A stretch of DNA of 64,000 nucleotides from JAEUIX01 sp964611125 (GTDB lineage Bacteria; Planctomycetota; Phycisphaerae; Phycisphaerales; UBA1924): positions 124,001-188,000 of the forward strand of contig CAZSZO010000001.1 in assembly GCA_964611125.1 (NCBI GenBank). Direction: 5' to 3'. Below, in pieces: positions 26,929-35,217 of this stretch. Each line of letters opens with the position of its first letter. Within the stretch, counting starts at the first letter, position 1. A program made the position numbers and the translations under genes. Below the pieces are notes generated by a model. The model worked only from the letters and a program-made list of their open reading frames with translations. It searched no databases and was not told the DNA's origin.

Positions 26929-27564
26929 TTACATGGGACGGTAGGCGTCGATTGTCTTGCGCACAGCATAGGGATCGGGCACATCGGTCAGCACGATGGC
27001 GTCGTCGTCTTCACTGGCGTTGGCGATGTTGATGGTGCCGACGTTGAGCAGGCGGTCGGTGATGCTCTGCTTGATCTCGATGTCCTGGATCGTCCGGTGC
27101 AGCATCTCGACGGTCGTTTTGCTCAGAATGCCCTTGGTGAAGACCACCCGCTTATTGGTGACTTCCAACCGGGCCGCCCAGCTGTGCAGCTTCCAATACC
27201 CCAGCACCAGCGCCGCGGCCAGGGCCAGCACGCCGCAGGCCGCGGCCGCAGGCGGTCCCGGGGGCATGAACAGGAACACCACGCCGCCCACCAGGCCGGC
27301 CAGGAGCGCCAGCACCGCAAGGGTGGCGACGAACGGGCGGGTGCGGTAGGCAGCCCCGCGCACTCGCAACACGGGGACTTCCGGACCCATGGCGGGGGGC
27401 AGACCCATGGCCGCGGCCCGATCGCCCGCGGCGGAACCCGGCCCCCCGGCGAGCCCGGGAACAACCTTGATATCGCCGCAGGCTGGGCAGGGCACCTTCT
27501 TGCCGACCTGGTTGTCGGCGGCCTCAAAGGGGCGATCGCATTTGTCGCAGGTAACGGTGATCAT
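26929..27564 (-). CDS. Zinc-ribbon, bacterial PH-domain (YdbS-like) membrane protein
   Basis: 211 residues. N-terminal ribbon CDKCDRPF...VPCPACGDI (residues 6-31), low-complexity linker, two membrane helices (FVATLAVLALLAGLVGGVVFL and AAACGVLALAAALVLGYW), then the bacterial pleckstrin-like domain with RLEVTNKRVVFTKGILSKTT and IQDIEIKQSITDRLLNVGTI, the hallmark of the YdbS/bPH2 family. Function of these domains in bacteria is poorly defined; probably a membrane stress or envelope role. Confidence 0.83.
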   Translation of the reverse strand: MITVTCDKCDRPFEAADNQVGKKVPCPACGDIKVVPGLAGGPGSAAGDRAAAMGLPPAMGPEVPVLRVRGAAYRTRPFVATLAVLALLAGLVGGVVFLFMPPGPPAAAACGVLALAAALVLGYWKLHSWAARLEVTNKRVVFTKGILSKTTVEMLHRTIQDIEIKQSITDRLLNVGTINIANASEDDDAIVLTDVPDPYAVRKTIDAYRPM

Positions 27565-27662
27565 GTCAGCTTATGAGCATATCGGCTCGTCGGGTTTCGA
27601 TCGGCTACCCCTGAGCAGGTGGAAAGGGCCCGCGCGCGGGAGCGGGGGCTCTAGACTCCGGC

Positions 27663-28379
27663 ATGAGCCGACCGCTGATCGGGATCACCGCAGACGTGGA
27701 GGAGTACCTGTGGCGAGGCCAGCTCCGAACCCGGGCTGAGAGCGCCATGACCTACGCCATGGCGGTTGATGCGGCCGGGGGCGTGCCGGTGGTGCTCTCC
27801 CCGATCGCGGCGCTGGCTCGGGAACACGTTGCCCGCTGCGACGCGATCGTGCTGTCAGGCGGTGGGGATCCGCGGATGGAGGCTTTCGGCGGCGTGACCC
27901 ATTCCAAGGCCCAGCCGATGCATCCCATACGCCAAGCCTATGAAGTCGCGATTCTGGAGGCCCTTGACGAGCGCCCCGCCGCGCCGGTGCTGGGGATTTG
28001 CCTGGGGATGCAGATGATGGCGCTGCATGCCGGGGGCCAGTTGAACCAGTGCCTGGCGGAGACGCTGCCCGGGCACGCTCTGCACGTGGGCGACTCGGCC
28101 CACGGGGTGGTCGCGGCGGCACCTGAGGGGCCGGCTGGCGGGATTTCAGCGGGCCTGGTCACCAGCAACCACCGGCAGGCGGTGGAGGACCCGGGGCGGC
28201 TGAGGGTGGTGGGCCGCAGCGAGGACGGCGTGATCGAGGCGGTGGACGATCCCACCCGGCGGTTCTATTTGGGCGTGCAGTGGCACCCGGAACGAACGCC
28301 CCTGGCGACCATGGGGGCAAACCTCTTTGAGCGGCTGGTGAACGCGGCGCGGCGCGCGGCGAATCGTCAAATTGGGTGA
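27663..28379 (+). CDS. Class I glutamine amidotransferase, gamma-glutamyl-GABA hydrolase (PuuD) type
   Basis: 238 residues. Peptidase C26 fold: N-terminal PLIGITADVEEYLWRG, SGGGDP, nucleophile in GICLGMQM (Cys about 119), and catalytic His-Glu in GVQWHPERT near residue 205. It would hydrolyse a gamma-glutamyl amide bond. No polyamine genes are nearby, so the natural substrate is open. The stop overlaps a possible GTG of the next frame, but the DksA-like gene most likely starts 100 bp further on. Confidence 0.88.
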   Translation: MSRPLIGITADVEEYLWRGQLRTRAESAMTYAMAVDAAGGVPVVLSPIAALAREHVARCDAIVLSGGGDPRMEAFGGVTHSKAQPMHPIRQAYEVAILEALDERPAAPVLGICLGMQMMALHAGGQLNQCLAETLPGHALHVGDSAHGVVAAAPEGPAGGISAGLVTSNHRQAVEDPGRLRVVGRSEDGVIEAVDDPTRRFYLGVQWHPERTPLATMGANLFERLVNAARRAANRQIG

Positions 28380-28477
28380 ACTCGGGTGAGATTTCCGCCA
28401 AGGCGCCTTCGCACGCCTACTCTTCGCACCCTTTGGCGGAACCGGAGTCGGTCGGCTTCCAGTGTGGAACCAGGCGC

Positions 28478-29395
28478 GTGGCGAAGACCAAAACACCAAC
28501 CAAAAATCGACCAAAGCAGTCTTCAGGCAAGGGCGCTGGTGCGTCTGGCTCAAAGGGCGGCAAGGTGAAAACCCCAGTCAAGGTCGCTCCCAAGCCCGCC
28601 ATCAAGCCCGCTGGCAAGACCGCCAGCAAGCCCACTGACAAGACCAGCGTGAAGCCGGTGGCCAAGCCGGGCAAGCCCGCGGCCGCCGCGCCGGCGCCGA
28701 AGAAGCCTGCGGCCCCGGCGAAGGTCGAGGCGCCCAAGGTTGCGCCCGCTCCGGCGCCACCGCCGCCCCCCCCCGCCCCGACTCCCGCGCCGGCCGGGGC
28801 GGAAGGCGATCGGCCCAAGCCCAAGGGCATCACGATCGTTTCGCCCAAGCCGCAACGGAAGCCGAAGATCAAGAAGCCGCTGGTGATGCCGAACCTGGGC
28901 GCCCCGCTGCTGAAGCCCGGTCAGAAGCGTCCCAAGCCGCTCATCGCCTCTGGGCCCAACGCCCCGGCGCAGGTGACGGGACAAGGCGGCGTGACCGACC
29001 CGGCGAAGCTCAAGACGCATCTGCCCAAGCGTGACCTTGAGCACTATCGGCAGGTGCTGCTCCGCAAGCGGGTAGAGCTCGTGGGCGATGTGAAGGGCAT
29101 GGAGGGCGAGGCCCTGCAGGGGTCGAGCGGTTCGCTCTCCCACACGCCCCAGCACATGGCTGATCAGGGTTCGGACGCGTATGACCAGGCGCTGTCGCTG
29201 GACCTCGCGCAGGTGGACCGGAATCTGATCAAGGAAATCGACGACGCGCTCGAGCGGATCGCGGGGGGCACCTACGGCACCTGCGAGATGACCGGGAAGC
29301 CGATCAGCAAAGAGCGCCTGGACGAGCTCCCCTGGACGCGGTACTCGATCGAGGGCGCCCGGGAGCGCGAGCGCCGGGCGATGCGGTCGATTTGA
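28478..29395 (+). CDS. DksA/TraR-family protein with long Lys/Ala/Pro-rich N-terminus
   Basis: 305 residues from GTG 28478 (AKTKTPTKNRPKQSS). GTG at 28376 would add 34 unrelated residues. Residues ~1-170 are Lys/Pro/Ala repeats (KPAGKTASKPTDKT and similar), histone-H1-like and probably disordered and nucleic-acid binding. The C-terminal ~110 residues are DksA-like: coiled coil HYRQVLLRKRVELVGDVKGM, AYDQALSLDL..., then GTYGTCEMTGKPISKERL. Only one of the four zinc-finger cysteines remains. It may bind the RNA polymerase secondary channel. The next gene is lspA. Confidence 0.8.
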   Translation: MAKTKTPTKNRPKQSSGKGAGASGSKGGKVKTPVKVAPKPAIKPAGKTASKPTDKTSVKPVAKPGKPAAAAPAPKKPAAPAKVEAPKVAPAPAPPPPPPAPTPAPAGAEGDRPKPKGITIVSPKPQRKPKIKKPLVMPNLGAPLLKPGQKRPKPLIASGPNAPAQVTGQGGVTDPAKLKTHLPKRDLEHYRQVLLRKRVELVGDVKGMEGEALQGSSGSLSHTPQHMADQGSDAYDQALSLDLAQVDRNLIKEIDDALERIAGGTYGTCEMTGKPISKERLDELPWTRYSIEGARERERRAMRSI

Positions 29396-29441
29396 CGCCA
29401 AGCTCGGAAGGCCGTCCCGGACGGCGAGCGCCAGTGAGCCA

Positions 29442-30308
29442 ATGAGCATGAATGGCGACCATGGGAGCGCGGCGGCGGATGGACCCACCCCCGGCGGATC
29501 CACCCTCGGCGCGGGCGGAGCAGCAGAGCCGGAGCAGCGGCCCGGTCTTGTTCAAGCCGCGGTCCCCGGCCGACCGGCGTGGCGCTGCTGGGCGTCGTGG
29601 ACGCTGCTGGCCGGGGTGATCATCATCGGGCTCGTGGCGGACCTGTGGAGCAAGGATCTGGCGTTCAGGTATGTGGCCGGGAACCCCGTGCTGCTGGACC
29701 GGCAGGAGATCCTCGAGTACAGCGCGCTGGACCCGCAGTCGATCGGGGCGCGGGTGCTGCCCAGGCATGCGCCGGTGGTGATCGTCCCGCACGTGCTGGA
29801 GTTCACGCTGGTGCTCAACCCCGGGGCGGTCTTCGGGATGGGGCCGGGTCAGCGGTGGTTTTTCCTGGGCTTCACCGGGGTGGCGATCGCGTTCGCGCTG
29901 TACATGTTCGCGTTCTGGACGCGCGGGGTGGATCTCAACCCGGTTGAGGGCGCGGGCAGGGCGGCGAAGCGGGCCGGCGTCGGCGACTGGCTGGCGCATG
30001 CAGCCATCGGGCTGCTGATCGCCGGGGGACTGGGCAACTTCTACGACCGCATGGTGTACGGCTGCGTGCGCGATTTCATCCATCCGCTGCCCGGGCTGAA
30101 GTGGCCGTTCGGGTGGACGCTGACCAGCTCGACGGGCGAAGTGTGGCCGTACGTCTCAAACGTGGCCGACGCGTTCCTGCTGGTGGGGATCGGGATACTC
30201 GCGGTGCGGCTGTGGCGCAGCGAGCCAGGTCCGGCGGCCAAGGCCCAAGGGCTGGCTGCCGGCGGAAGGGGCGGGGCTGGGGTTGGGGGCGGGGGCGGGG
30301 GCGGCTGA
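29442..30308 (+). CDS. lspA: Signal peptidase II (lipoprotein signal peptidase)
   Basis: 288 residues, longer than the usual ~165. Four helices; NPGAVFGMG, the first catalytic Asp in GGLGNFYDRMVYGCVRDFIH, and the second in VSNVADAFLLVGI. It cleaves prolipoproteins in the inner membrane. Extra length comes from a Gly/Pro/Ala-rich N-terminal stretch (~45 residues) and a ~40-residue loop (LDRQEILEYSALDPQSIGAR) before the catalytic core; both occur in planctomycete versions. Gly-rich C-terminus. Convergent with kynU, 6 bp apart. Confidence 0.88.
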   Translation: MSMNGDHGSAAADGPTPGGSTLGAGGAAEPEQRPGLVQAAVPGRPAWRCWASWTLLAGVIIIGLVADLWSKDLAFRYVAGNPVLLDRQEILEYSALDPQSIGARVLPRHAPVVIVPHVLEFTLVLNPGAVFGMGPGQRWFFLGFTGVAIAFALYMFAFWTRGVDLNPVEGAGRAAKRAGVGDWLAHAAIGLLIAGGLGNFYDRMVYGCVRDFIHPLPGLKWPFGWTLTSSTGEVWPYVSNVADAFLLVGIGILAVRLWRSEPGPAAKAQGLAAGGRGGAGVGGGGGGG

Positions 30309-30314
30309 TCCGGC

Positions 30315-31682
30315 TCAGGCGACGATCGCGCGCAGCACCTGGCTGAAGCGCCAGACGTCGTGGAACGTGTTGTAGAGCGGGACTGGCGCGGCGCGGATGA
30401 TGTCGGGATGGCGGAAATCGCAGATGGCGCCGTGCTGCTTGAGTGCGGCGAGGGCGCCGTCGACACCGCGATTGAGGCGGAGGGAGAGCGCGCAGCCACG
30501 CTGCTCGGGGTCGCGCGGGGTGACGATGGCGATGGGGTTGCCGCAGTCGCGGTTGACGCCGTCGATGACTGATTCGAGGTAGGCGGTGAGCTTGAGGGAC
30601 TTCTCGCGCAAGGCGGGCAGCCCGGCCTGGTCGAAGATCTCAAGCGAGGCGCGGACCGGCGCGAGGGCGAAAATGGGCGGGTTGGAGAGCTGCCAGCGGT
30701 CGGCCGAGGCGACGGGCGTGAAGTCGGGCCCCATGCGGAAGCGGGTGGCCGGGTCGTTGCCCCACCAACCGGCGAACTGGGGGAGCGTGCGATCGGCCAG
30801 GTGACGCTCGTGGACGAACGCCCCGGCGACCGCGCCCGGGCCGCTGTTGAGGTACTTGTACGAGCACCACGCGGCGAAGTCGACGTCCCAGTCATGCAGG
30901 CGGAGCGGCACATTGCCCGCGGCGTGGGCGAGGTCCCAGCCGACCATGGCGCCGGCCCCGTGACCGGCGGCGGTGATGGTGGGCATGTCAAAGAACTGGC
31001 CGGTGAGGTAGTTGACCCCGCCCAGCATCACCAGGGCGAGGCTGGGAGCGTGCCGGCGAATCTCTGCGACGATGTCGTCGGTGCGGAGGGTCTCCTCGCC
31101 GGCGCGGGGCTTGAGGCGGACGATGGCTGAGCGCGGATCGAAGCCCTCGTGGCGGGCGTGGAAGGCCGCCTGGCTGGCGACGGCGTGGGAATCGGAGGGG
31201 AAGGCCGAGTCTTCGATCATGATCTTGTAGCGCTCGCTGCTTGGCCGGTAGAACGACACCATGAGCAGGTGCAGGTTCACCGTCAGGGAGTTCATGCACA
31301 CGACCTCGGCGGGGCGCGCGCCGACGAGCCGGGCCGCCGACTCGCGCACGAACTCGTGGTAGGGCAGCCAGGGGTGCGCGGCGTGGAGGTGCCCCTCGAC
31401 GCCCAGGGCCGCCCAGTCGGTGAGTTCCTGCTGGAGCATGCCGGGGACAGCGCGGGGCATGCAGCCCAGGGAGTTGCCGGTGAGGTAGATCGAAGGCGAG
31501 TCGGGGTCCACGCCCGGGAGGAGCGCCAGGCCGCTCGCGGCCGGTCCTCCCCCACCACCACCACCGTTGCCGACCGCCGCGCGGGCGGGCGGGATGTGGA
31601 ACAGGTCGCGGAACGACCGGAGGCGGTCGGCGTGGTCGAGTTCGAGGGCGAGCGCCTCTGAATCCGGCTGAGGGAGGGGCAT
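30315..31682 (-). CDS. kynU: Kynureninase
   Basis: PLP enzyme that splits kynurenine or 3-hydroxykynurenine to (3-hydroxy)anthranilate and alanine. 455 residues from ATG 31682. Family motifs: IYLTGNSLGCMPRAV near the start, MNSLTVNLHLLMVSFYRP, GWDLAHAAGN, the PLP lysine in WCSYKYLNSGPGAVAG and WWGNDPATRF. A poly-Gly insertion (VGNGGGGGGGPA) lies near residue 40. Directly upstream, 19 bp away, lies an ACMSD-like decarboxylase, so the pair points to tryptophan breakdown through the kynurenine route. Confidence 0.93.
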   Translation of the reverse strand: MPLPQPDSEALALELDHADRLRSFRDLFHIPPARAAVGNGGGGGGGPAASGLALLPGVDPDSPSIYLTGNSLGCMPRAVPGMLQQELTDWAALGVEGHLHAAHPWLPYHEFVRESAARLVGARPAEVVCMNSLTVNLHLLMVSFYRPSSERYKIMIEDSAFPSDSHAVASQAAFHARHEGFDPRSAIVRLKPRAGEETLRTDDIVAEIRRHAPSLALVMLGGVNYLTGQFFDMPTITAAGHGAGAMVGWDLAHAAGNVPLRLHDWDVDFAAWCSYKYLNSGPGAVAGAFVHERHLADRTLPQFAGWWGNDPATRFRMGPDFTPVASADRWQLSNPPIFALAPVRASLEIFDQAGLPALREKSLKLTAYLESVIDGVNRDCGNPIAIVTPRDPEQRGCALSLRLNRGVDGALAALKQHGAICDFRHPDIIRAAPVPLYNTFHDVWRFSQVLRAIVA

Positions 31683-31701
31683 GGGTCGGGATGGTAGAGG
31701 C

Positions 31702-32781
31702 TCAGGCCCGGGTGAACCGCTCGGCGGGGAGCGCGAGAAACTCAAGGGCGGCGCCGGCGAGCAGGCTGGCCTTGGAAGCGTCACTGAGGTCCGGCATGGC
31801 GCGGATCATGGCGCCGGGGCGGTCTTCGCCCAGGGGGAAGGGATAGTCGGACCCGAGGGCGACGCGGCGCGGGCCGAAGAGGGCCAGGAGGGTGCGGAGG
31901 GCATCGGGATCGTGGGTCAGCGAGTCGACGAAGAACCGGGCAGGCTCGCCCGACGGGCCGGCGAGGTAGGACCGCGGCGTGCGCGGGTTGTCGACGGCGC
32001 AGAGGTCGGGGCGGGCCTCGTAGCCGTGCTGCAGGCGGCCGATGGTGCCCGGGAACGAGCCGCCGCCGTGGGCGAAGCAAAGGCGCAGGCGCGGGCACTG
32101 CTCGAGCAGACCTGAAGCGAGCATGGTGTAGATGGCCAGGCAGGTTTCGGTGGGCATGCCCACCAGCCACTGGGCCCAGTACCTGGCGAGGCGGTCCTTG
32201 GCGAGCATGTCCCACGGGTGAACGAAGACGGCGGCCCCGAGGCGCTCGGCGGCGGTGAAGACAGGCCGGAGGGCGGACTCGCCCAGGTTCAGCCCGCCGA
32301 CGTTGGTGCCGATCTGGATCCCGCTCAGAGAGAGTTCGCCCATGCAGCGTTCGAGCTCCCGGCACGCGAGCTCGGGGTCCTGCATCGGCACGGTGGCCAA
32401 ACCGACGAAGCGCTTGGGATGCGCACGGCAGACCTCGGCGATGTGGTCATTGAGCAGGCGGGCGAGGTCGTAGGCATCCGGAGGCTTCGCCCAATAGGAG
32501 AACATCACCGGCACAGTCGAAAGCACCTGGGCCGAGACGCCGGCGGCGTCGCACTCGGCCAGGCGGGCGAGGGGGCTCCAGCAGTTGGGCTGAACCTCGC
32601 GGAAGAAGCGGCGCGAGATGTCGCCGGCGGGGCCGGCCTCGGTCTGCTGCATCCGCGCGCACCCGGCGGCGCAGCCCGGGCCGTTGTGCTCGAGCTCGAC
32701 CCAGCCGGGGTAGCCGGTGCGACGGGTCCAATCGGGCCAGCGCTCGGGCAGGATGTGGGTGTGCAGGTCGATCGTGAGCAC
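31702..32781 (-). CDS. ACMSD-like amidohydrolase (2-amino-3-carboxymuconate semialdehyde decarboxylase family)
   Basis: 359 residues from GTG 32781 with GCGAGG upstream. Metal-binding TIM barrel: LHTHILPERWPDW (HxH), RMQQTEAG..., FVGLATVPMQDPELACREL, VFVHPWDML, CFAHGGGSFPGTIGR and LGSDYPFPLGE (final Asp). These are the known ACMSD motifs. The enzyme diverts aminocarboxymuconate semialdehyde from quinolinate towards complete oxidation. Related decarboxylases act on other aromatic acids, so the exact substrate depends on the kynU neighbour. The other genes of the pathway are not in the window. Confidence 0.87.
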   Translation of the reverse strand: MLTIDLHTHILPERWPDWTRRTGYPGWVELEHNGPGCAAGCARMQQTEAGPAGDISRRFFREVQPNCWSPLARLAECDAAGVSAQVLSTVPVMFSYWAKPPDAYDLARLLNDHIAEVCRAHPKRFVGLATVPMQDPELACRELERCMGELSLSGIQIGTNVGGLNLGESALRPVFTAAERLGAAVFVHPWDMLAKDRLARYWAQWLVGMPTETCLAIYTMLASGLLEQCPRLRLCFAHGGGSFPGTIGRLQHGYEARPDLCAVDNPRTPRSYLAGPSGEPARFFVDSLTHDPDALRTLLALFGPRRVALGSDYPFPLGEDRPGAMIRAMPDLSDASKASLLAGAALEFLALPAERFTRA

Positions 32782-32812
32782 GGCGAGCCTCGCTGGGTAA
32801 CGTCGGGCAAGG

Positions 32813-33967
32813 CTACGCCCGCCGCTCCAGCACGAGCGCGGTGGCGTCATCGTGGAGGATGCCGAGCTGGTGACGGTTGACTTCCGAGAGGATCGTGCGG
32901 ACGAGGTCTTCAGCGTCCTGCCCGGCGTGGGTGGCGGCGATGGCGAGAACGCCCTCGATGCGGAGAAACTCGCCCGGGCGCGGGGCGGAGCGTGGGGCTC
33001 GGGCCTCGGTGACGCCGTCAGAATAAACGAGCAGGCGATCACCGATGACGAGTTGGAAGGCGTGCTCAGAGAAGGTGAGGCCCTCGACGACGCCCAGGAC
33101 GGTGCCGCTGGGGGCTGGCGAGGGCGAGGAGGGTGACCGGGCGGGGGGCGTGAGTTCGGTCGCCTCGCCGGGAGCCGACCCGGGACCCCGAGAGGAGCCG
33201 AGCGCCGTCGCCGGCGGCCGAATGAGCACTGGCCAGGGGTGGCCGGCGGACGCGGCGACCAGGACGCCGGTGTCGGGGTCGTAGACGGCCAGGAAGACGG
33301 TCACGAACATGCACAGCGGGTTGGCGGCCAGGAGCATCGCGTTGGCCCGCTCCAGGGCTCGGGCTGGTCCGGCGCCGGACATGACGACCTCGCGGAGCAC
33401 GGCCCGGGTGGCGGCGATGAACATCGCCGCGGGGACACCCTTGCCGGAGGCGTCGGCGACGATGATCGCGAGGCGGCCGGAAGGCGTGACGAAGAAGTCG
33501 AACGAATCGCCACCGACGATGCGGGCGGGCTCGGAGGCCGCAAAGAGCGAGAACCGCCGATCGATCGGGAACCCCACAGGGAGGAGGGCCGCCTGGAGGC
33601 GGTGGGCCTCGTCAACCGGGGCGGGTCCGCCTGGCAGCGCGGAGCCGCCGGGGGCCAATGGGCGGGGGTCCGGTTGGCGGGGGTCGGAGAGCCCGGTCTG
33701 GCCGGTGGGATCAGCATCCCAGCGGTGGGCCTCGCCGGCAAAGACCCGGAAGGGCGAAGCCAAGCGGCGCCCGAGGAGGGTGAGCCAATGCACGAGGTGG
33801 CGGCGAAGGGAGGTCACGGGGACTTGGGTGGGCGGGGAGGGTTGAGTGGATCTGGGGATCTGGGGATCTGGGGATCTGGGGATCTGGGGATCTGGGGATC
33901 TGGGGGAGTTCAGGGGCGGATGTGAGGTTCGCTCGTGCTTTCGCTGATAGGCGTCTGTTAGAGGCAT
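32813..33967 (-). CDS. SpoIIE-type (PP2C) protein phosphatase
   Basis: Catalytic domain from about residue 120: FAASEPARIVGGDSFDFF, IIVADASGKGVPAAMFIAATRAVLRE (metal Asp), LVYSDGVTEAR and HDDATALVLERR at the C-terminus, all standard SpoIIE/RsbU sequence. It dephosphorylates serine or threonine residues, typically on anti-sigma antagonists. With ATG 33967 it has 384 residues, but its N-terminal codons run through seven 8-bp repeats giving PDPQIPRS repeats. GTG at 33817, after the repeats (335 residues), is a credible alternative start. A Pro/Ser-rich insertion (about 270-305) interrupts the catalytic domain. Confidence 0.85.
   Translation of the reverse strand: MPLTDAYQRKHERTSHPPLNSPRSPDPQIPRSPDPQIPRSTQPSPPTQVPVTSLRRHLVHWLTLLGRRLASPFRVFAGEAHRWDADPTGQTGLSDPRQPDPRPLAPGGSALPGGPAPVDEAHRLQAALLPVGFPIDRRFSLFAASEPARIVGGDSFDFFVTPSGRLAIIVADASGKGVPAAMFIAATRAVLREVVMSGAGPARALERANAMLLAANPLCMFVTVFLAVYDPDTGVLVAASAGHPWPVLIRPPATALGSSRGPGSAPGEATELTPPARSPSSPSPAPSGTVLGVVEGLTFSEHAFQLVIGDRLLVYSDGVTEARAPRSAPRPGEFLRIEGVLAIAATHAGQDAEDLVRTILSEVNRHQLGILHDDATALVLERRA
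33849..33904. repeat. Seven perfect copies of an 8-bp unit (GATCTGGG)
   Basis: 56 bp of uninterrupted GATCTGGG tandem repeats, read in the N-terminal coding or leader region of the SpoIIE phosphatase gene. Eight is not a multiple of three, so gain or loss of a unit would change frame between the ATG at 33967 and the catalytic domain. Confidence 0.95.
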
Positions 33968-34180
33968 CGGTACGTCAAGATCGGTCACGGAACGGTTGTG
34001 CTGGCGGCCCTGGCCTCCCACCCACCGGAATGGAGGCATCGTCCCCTGACAGTTACCCACCCAGGTTATCGGCTGGAAATCTAAGCAGGCAGGTGGTAGA
34101 TTCGGGGCCTGAAAAGGCGGGACGAGGGCGGTTTTCTCGGCCCAAAGGGTTCGCCAACTGAAACCTCCAAGGAGCATGGC

Positions 34181-34678
34181 ATGTCGAAGGTCACGATGAT
34201 GGTGGTGTGTGCGGGTCTGGCGCTGGGCGGCACGATGCTGGCCGGCTGCAAGAGCGATAAGGCTGACTCGAAGGCCGCGGTGGCGAACACGGCGTGGGAC
34301 CGTCTGGGCGGCCAGACCAACGTCCGCAAGGTGGTTGACGACTTCGTTGATCGCTGCGTGAAGGACGACAAGAACGTCAACTTCTTCCGCAAGAACGTCG
34401 CGGGCTACCCGGAGTGGAAGCCCACCGGCCAGCAGGTTGAGAACCTGAAGGTCCGCCTGGTCGAGCTGATCAGCTCCGGCACCGGCGGCCCGCTGAAGTA
34501 CACCGGCAAGACGATGAAGGACTCGCACAAGGGCATGAAGATCACGACGGCGGAGTTCAACGCCATCGCTGGTCACCTGGATGCGGCCCTCAAGCAGGGC
34601 GGCGCCAACGACGCCGACCGCGCTGCCGTGATGAAGTTCGCCGCGAGCACGGCGCCCGACATCATCGAGGTCAAGTGA
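34181..34678 (+). CDS. Truncated-haemoglobin (group 1) lipoprotein
   Basis: 165 residues; AAGGAG sits 6 nt before ATG. Signal peptide with lipobox LAGC (Cys23), so the mature protein would be lipid-anchored in the envelope. The rest matches group 1 truncated haemoglobins: WDRLGGQTNVRKVVDDFVDR at the front, proximal His in MKDSHKGMKITTAEF (H116), then a helical end. Exported planctomycete globins of this type are known; ligand could be O2 or NO. A terminator follows. Confidence 0.87.
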   Translation: MSKVTMMVVCAGLALGGTMLAGCKSDKADSKAAVANTAWDRLGGQTNVRKVVDDFVDRCVKDDKNVNFFRKNVAGYPEWKPTGQQVENLKVRLVELISSGTGGPLKYTGKTMKDSHKGMKITTAEFNAIAGHLDAALKQGGANDADRAAVMKFAASTAPDIIEVK

Positions 34679-34709
34679 CCTTCGACGAACGGAATCACTG
34701 AATCATGCG

Positions 34710-34742
34710 GCCCCGGAGCGAGAGTTTCGGGGCTGTTTTTCT
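34710..34742 (+). terminator. Intrinsic terminator after the globin gene
   Basis: GCCCCG (34710-34715) pairs with CGGGGC (34728-34733), followed by TGTTTTTC. About 30 bp after the stop codon. Confidence 0.8.
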
Positions 34743-34773
34743 TGGGCGGGCGCCTTTTCTTGGAGCAGTGCGC

Positions 34774-35142
34774 ATGACCGGTCATGGGAACGCCTCGAAA
34801 AATGTCGTGCTGGTGGTGGTGGCCCTGATCCTGCTGGGGGTCGCCGGGGCGATCGTGTACCAGAACTTCGGCGGCGGCTCTGAGGCTGCGCAGAACCTGG
34901 CGGCCCTGGAGAAGGGGCGGAGCTACCAGCAGACGGTGCGCGAGCAACTGCGTGAGGAGCGGTTCAACGCCGTGTCGTTCACTGTCGGCCCGAGCGAGCC
35001 CAAGCCGGGCGAGAAGGTGAAGATCGAGGTCAACGGGCGGGTTGCGACGCAGAAGGATCTGGACGACCTCAAGAAGATCGTCAGCGACCACCCCGCTCCG
35101 CTGGAAGTGGTGTGGAACGTGACCGCCGGTCCGGGCAAGTAG
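34774..35142 (+). CDS. Small membrane-anchored protein of unknown function
   Basis: 122 residues from ATG 34774 with GGAG 8-9 nt upstream. One N-terminal helix (VVLVVVALILLGVAGAIVY) and a ~95-residue extracytoplasmic part, with the segment SYQQTVREQLREERFNAVSF and a final predicted alpha/beta motif. No family recognised. Similar anchored small proteins are common beside pseudopilus genes. Confidence 0.7.
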   Translation: MTGHGNASKNVVLVVVALILLGVAGAIVYQNFGGGSEAAQNLAALEKGRSYQQTVREQLREERFNAVSFTVGPSEPKPGEKVKIEVNGRVATQKDLDDLKKIVSDHPAPLEVVWNVTAGPGK

Positions 35143-35217
35143 GCCGGGCTGGGGTTGGCGTGTCGGGGGTTGCGGACGCCGGATGGCGTGGCGCGCGGCA
35201 GGGAGATCTGCGGGGAC

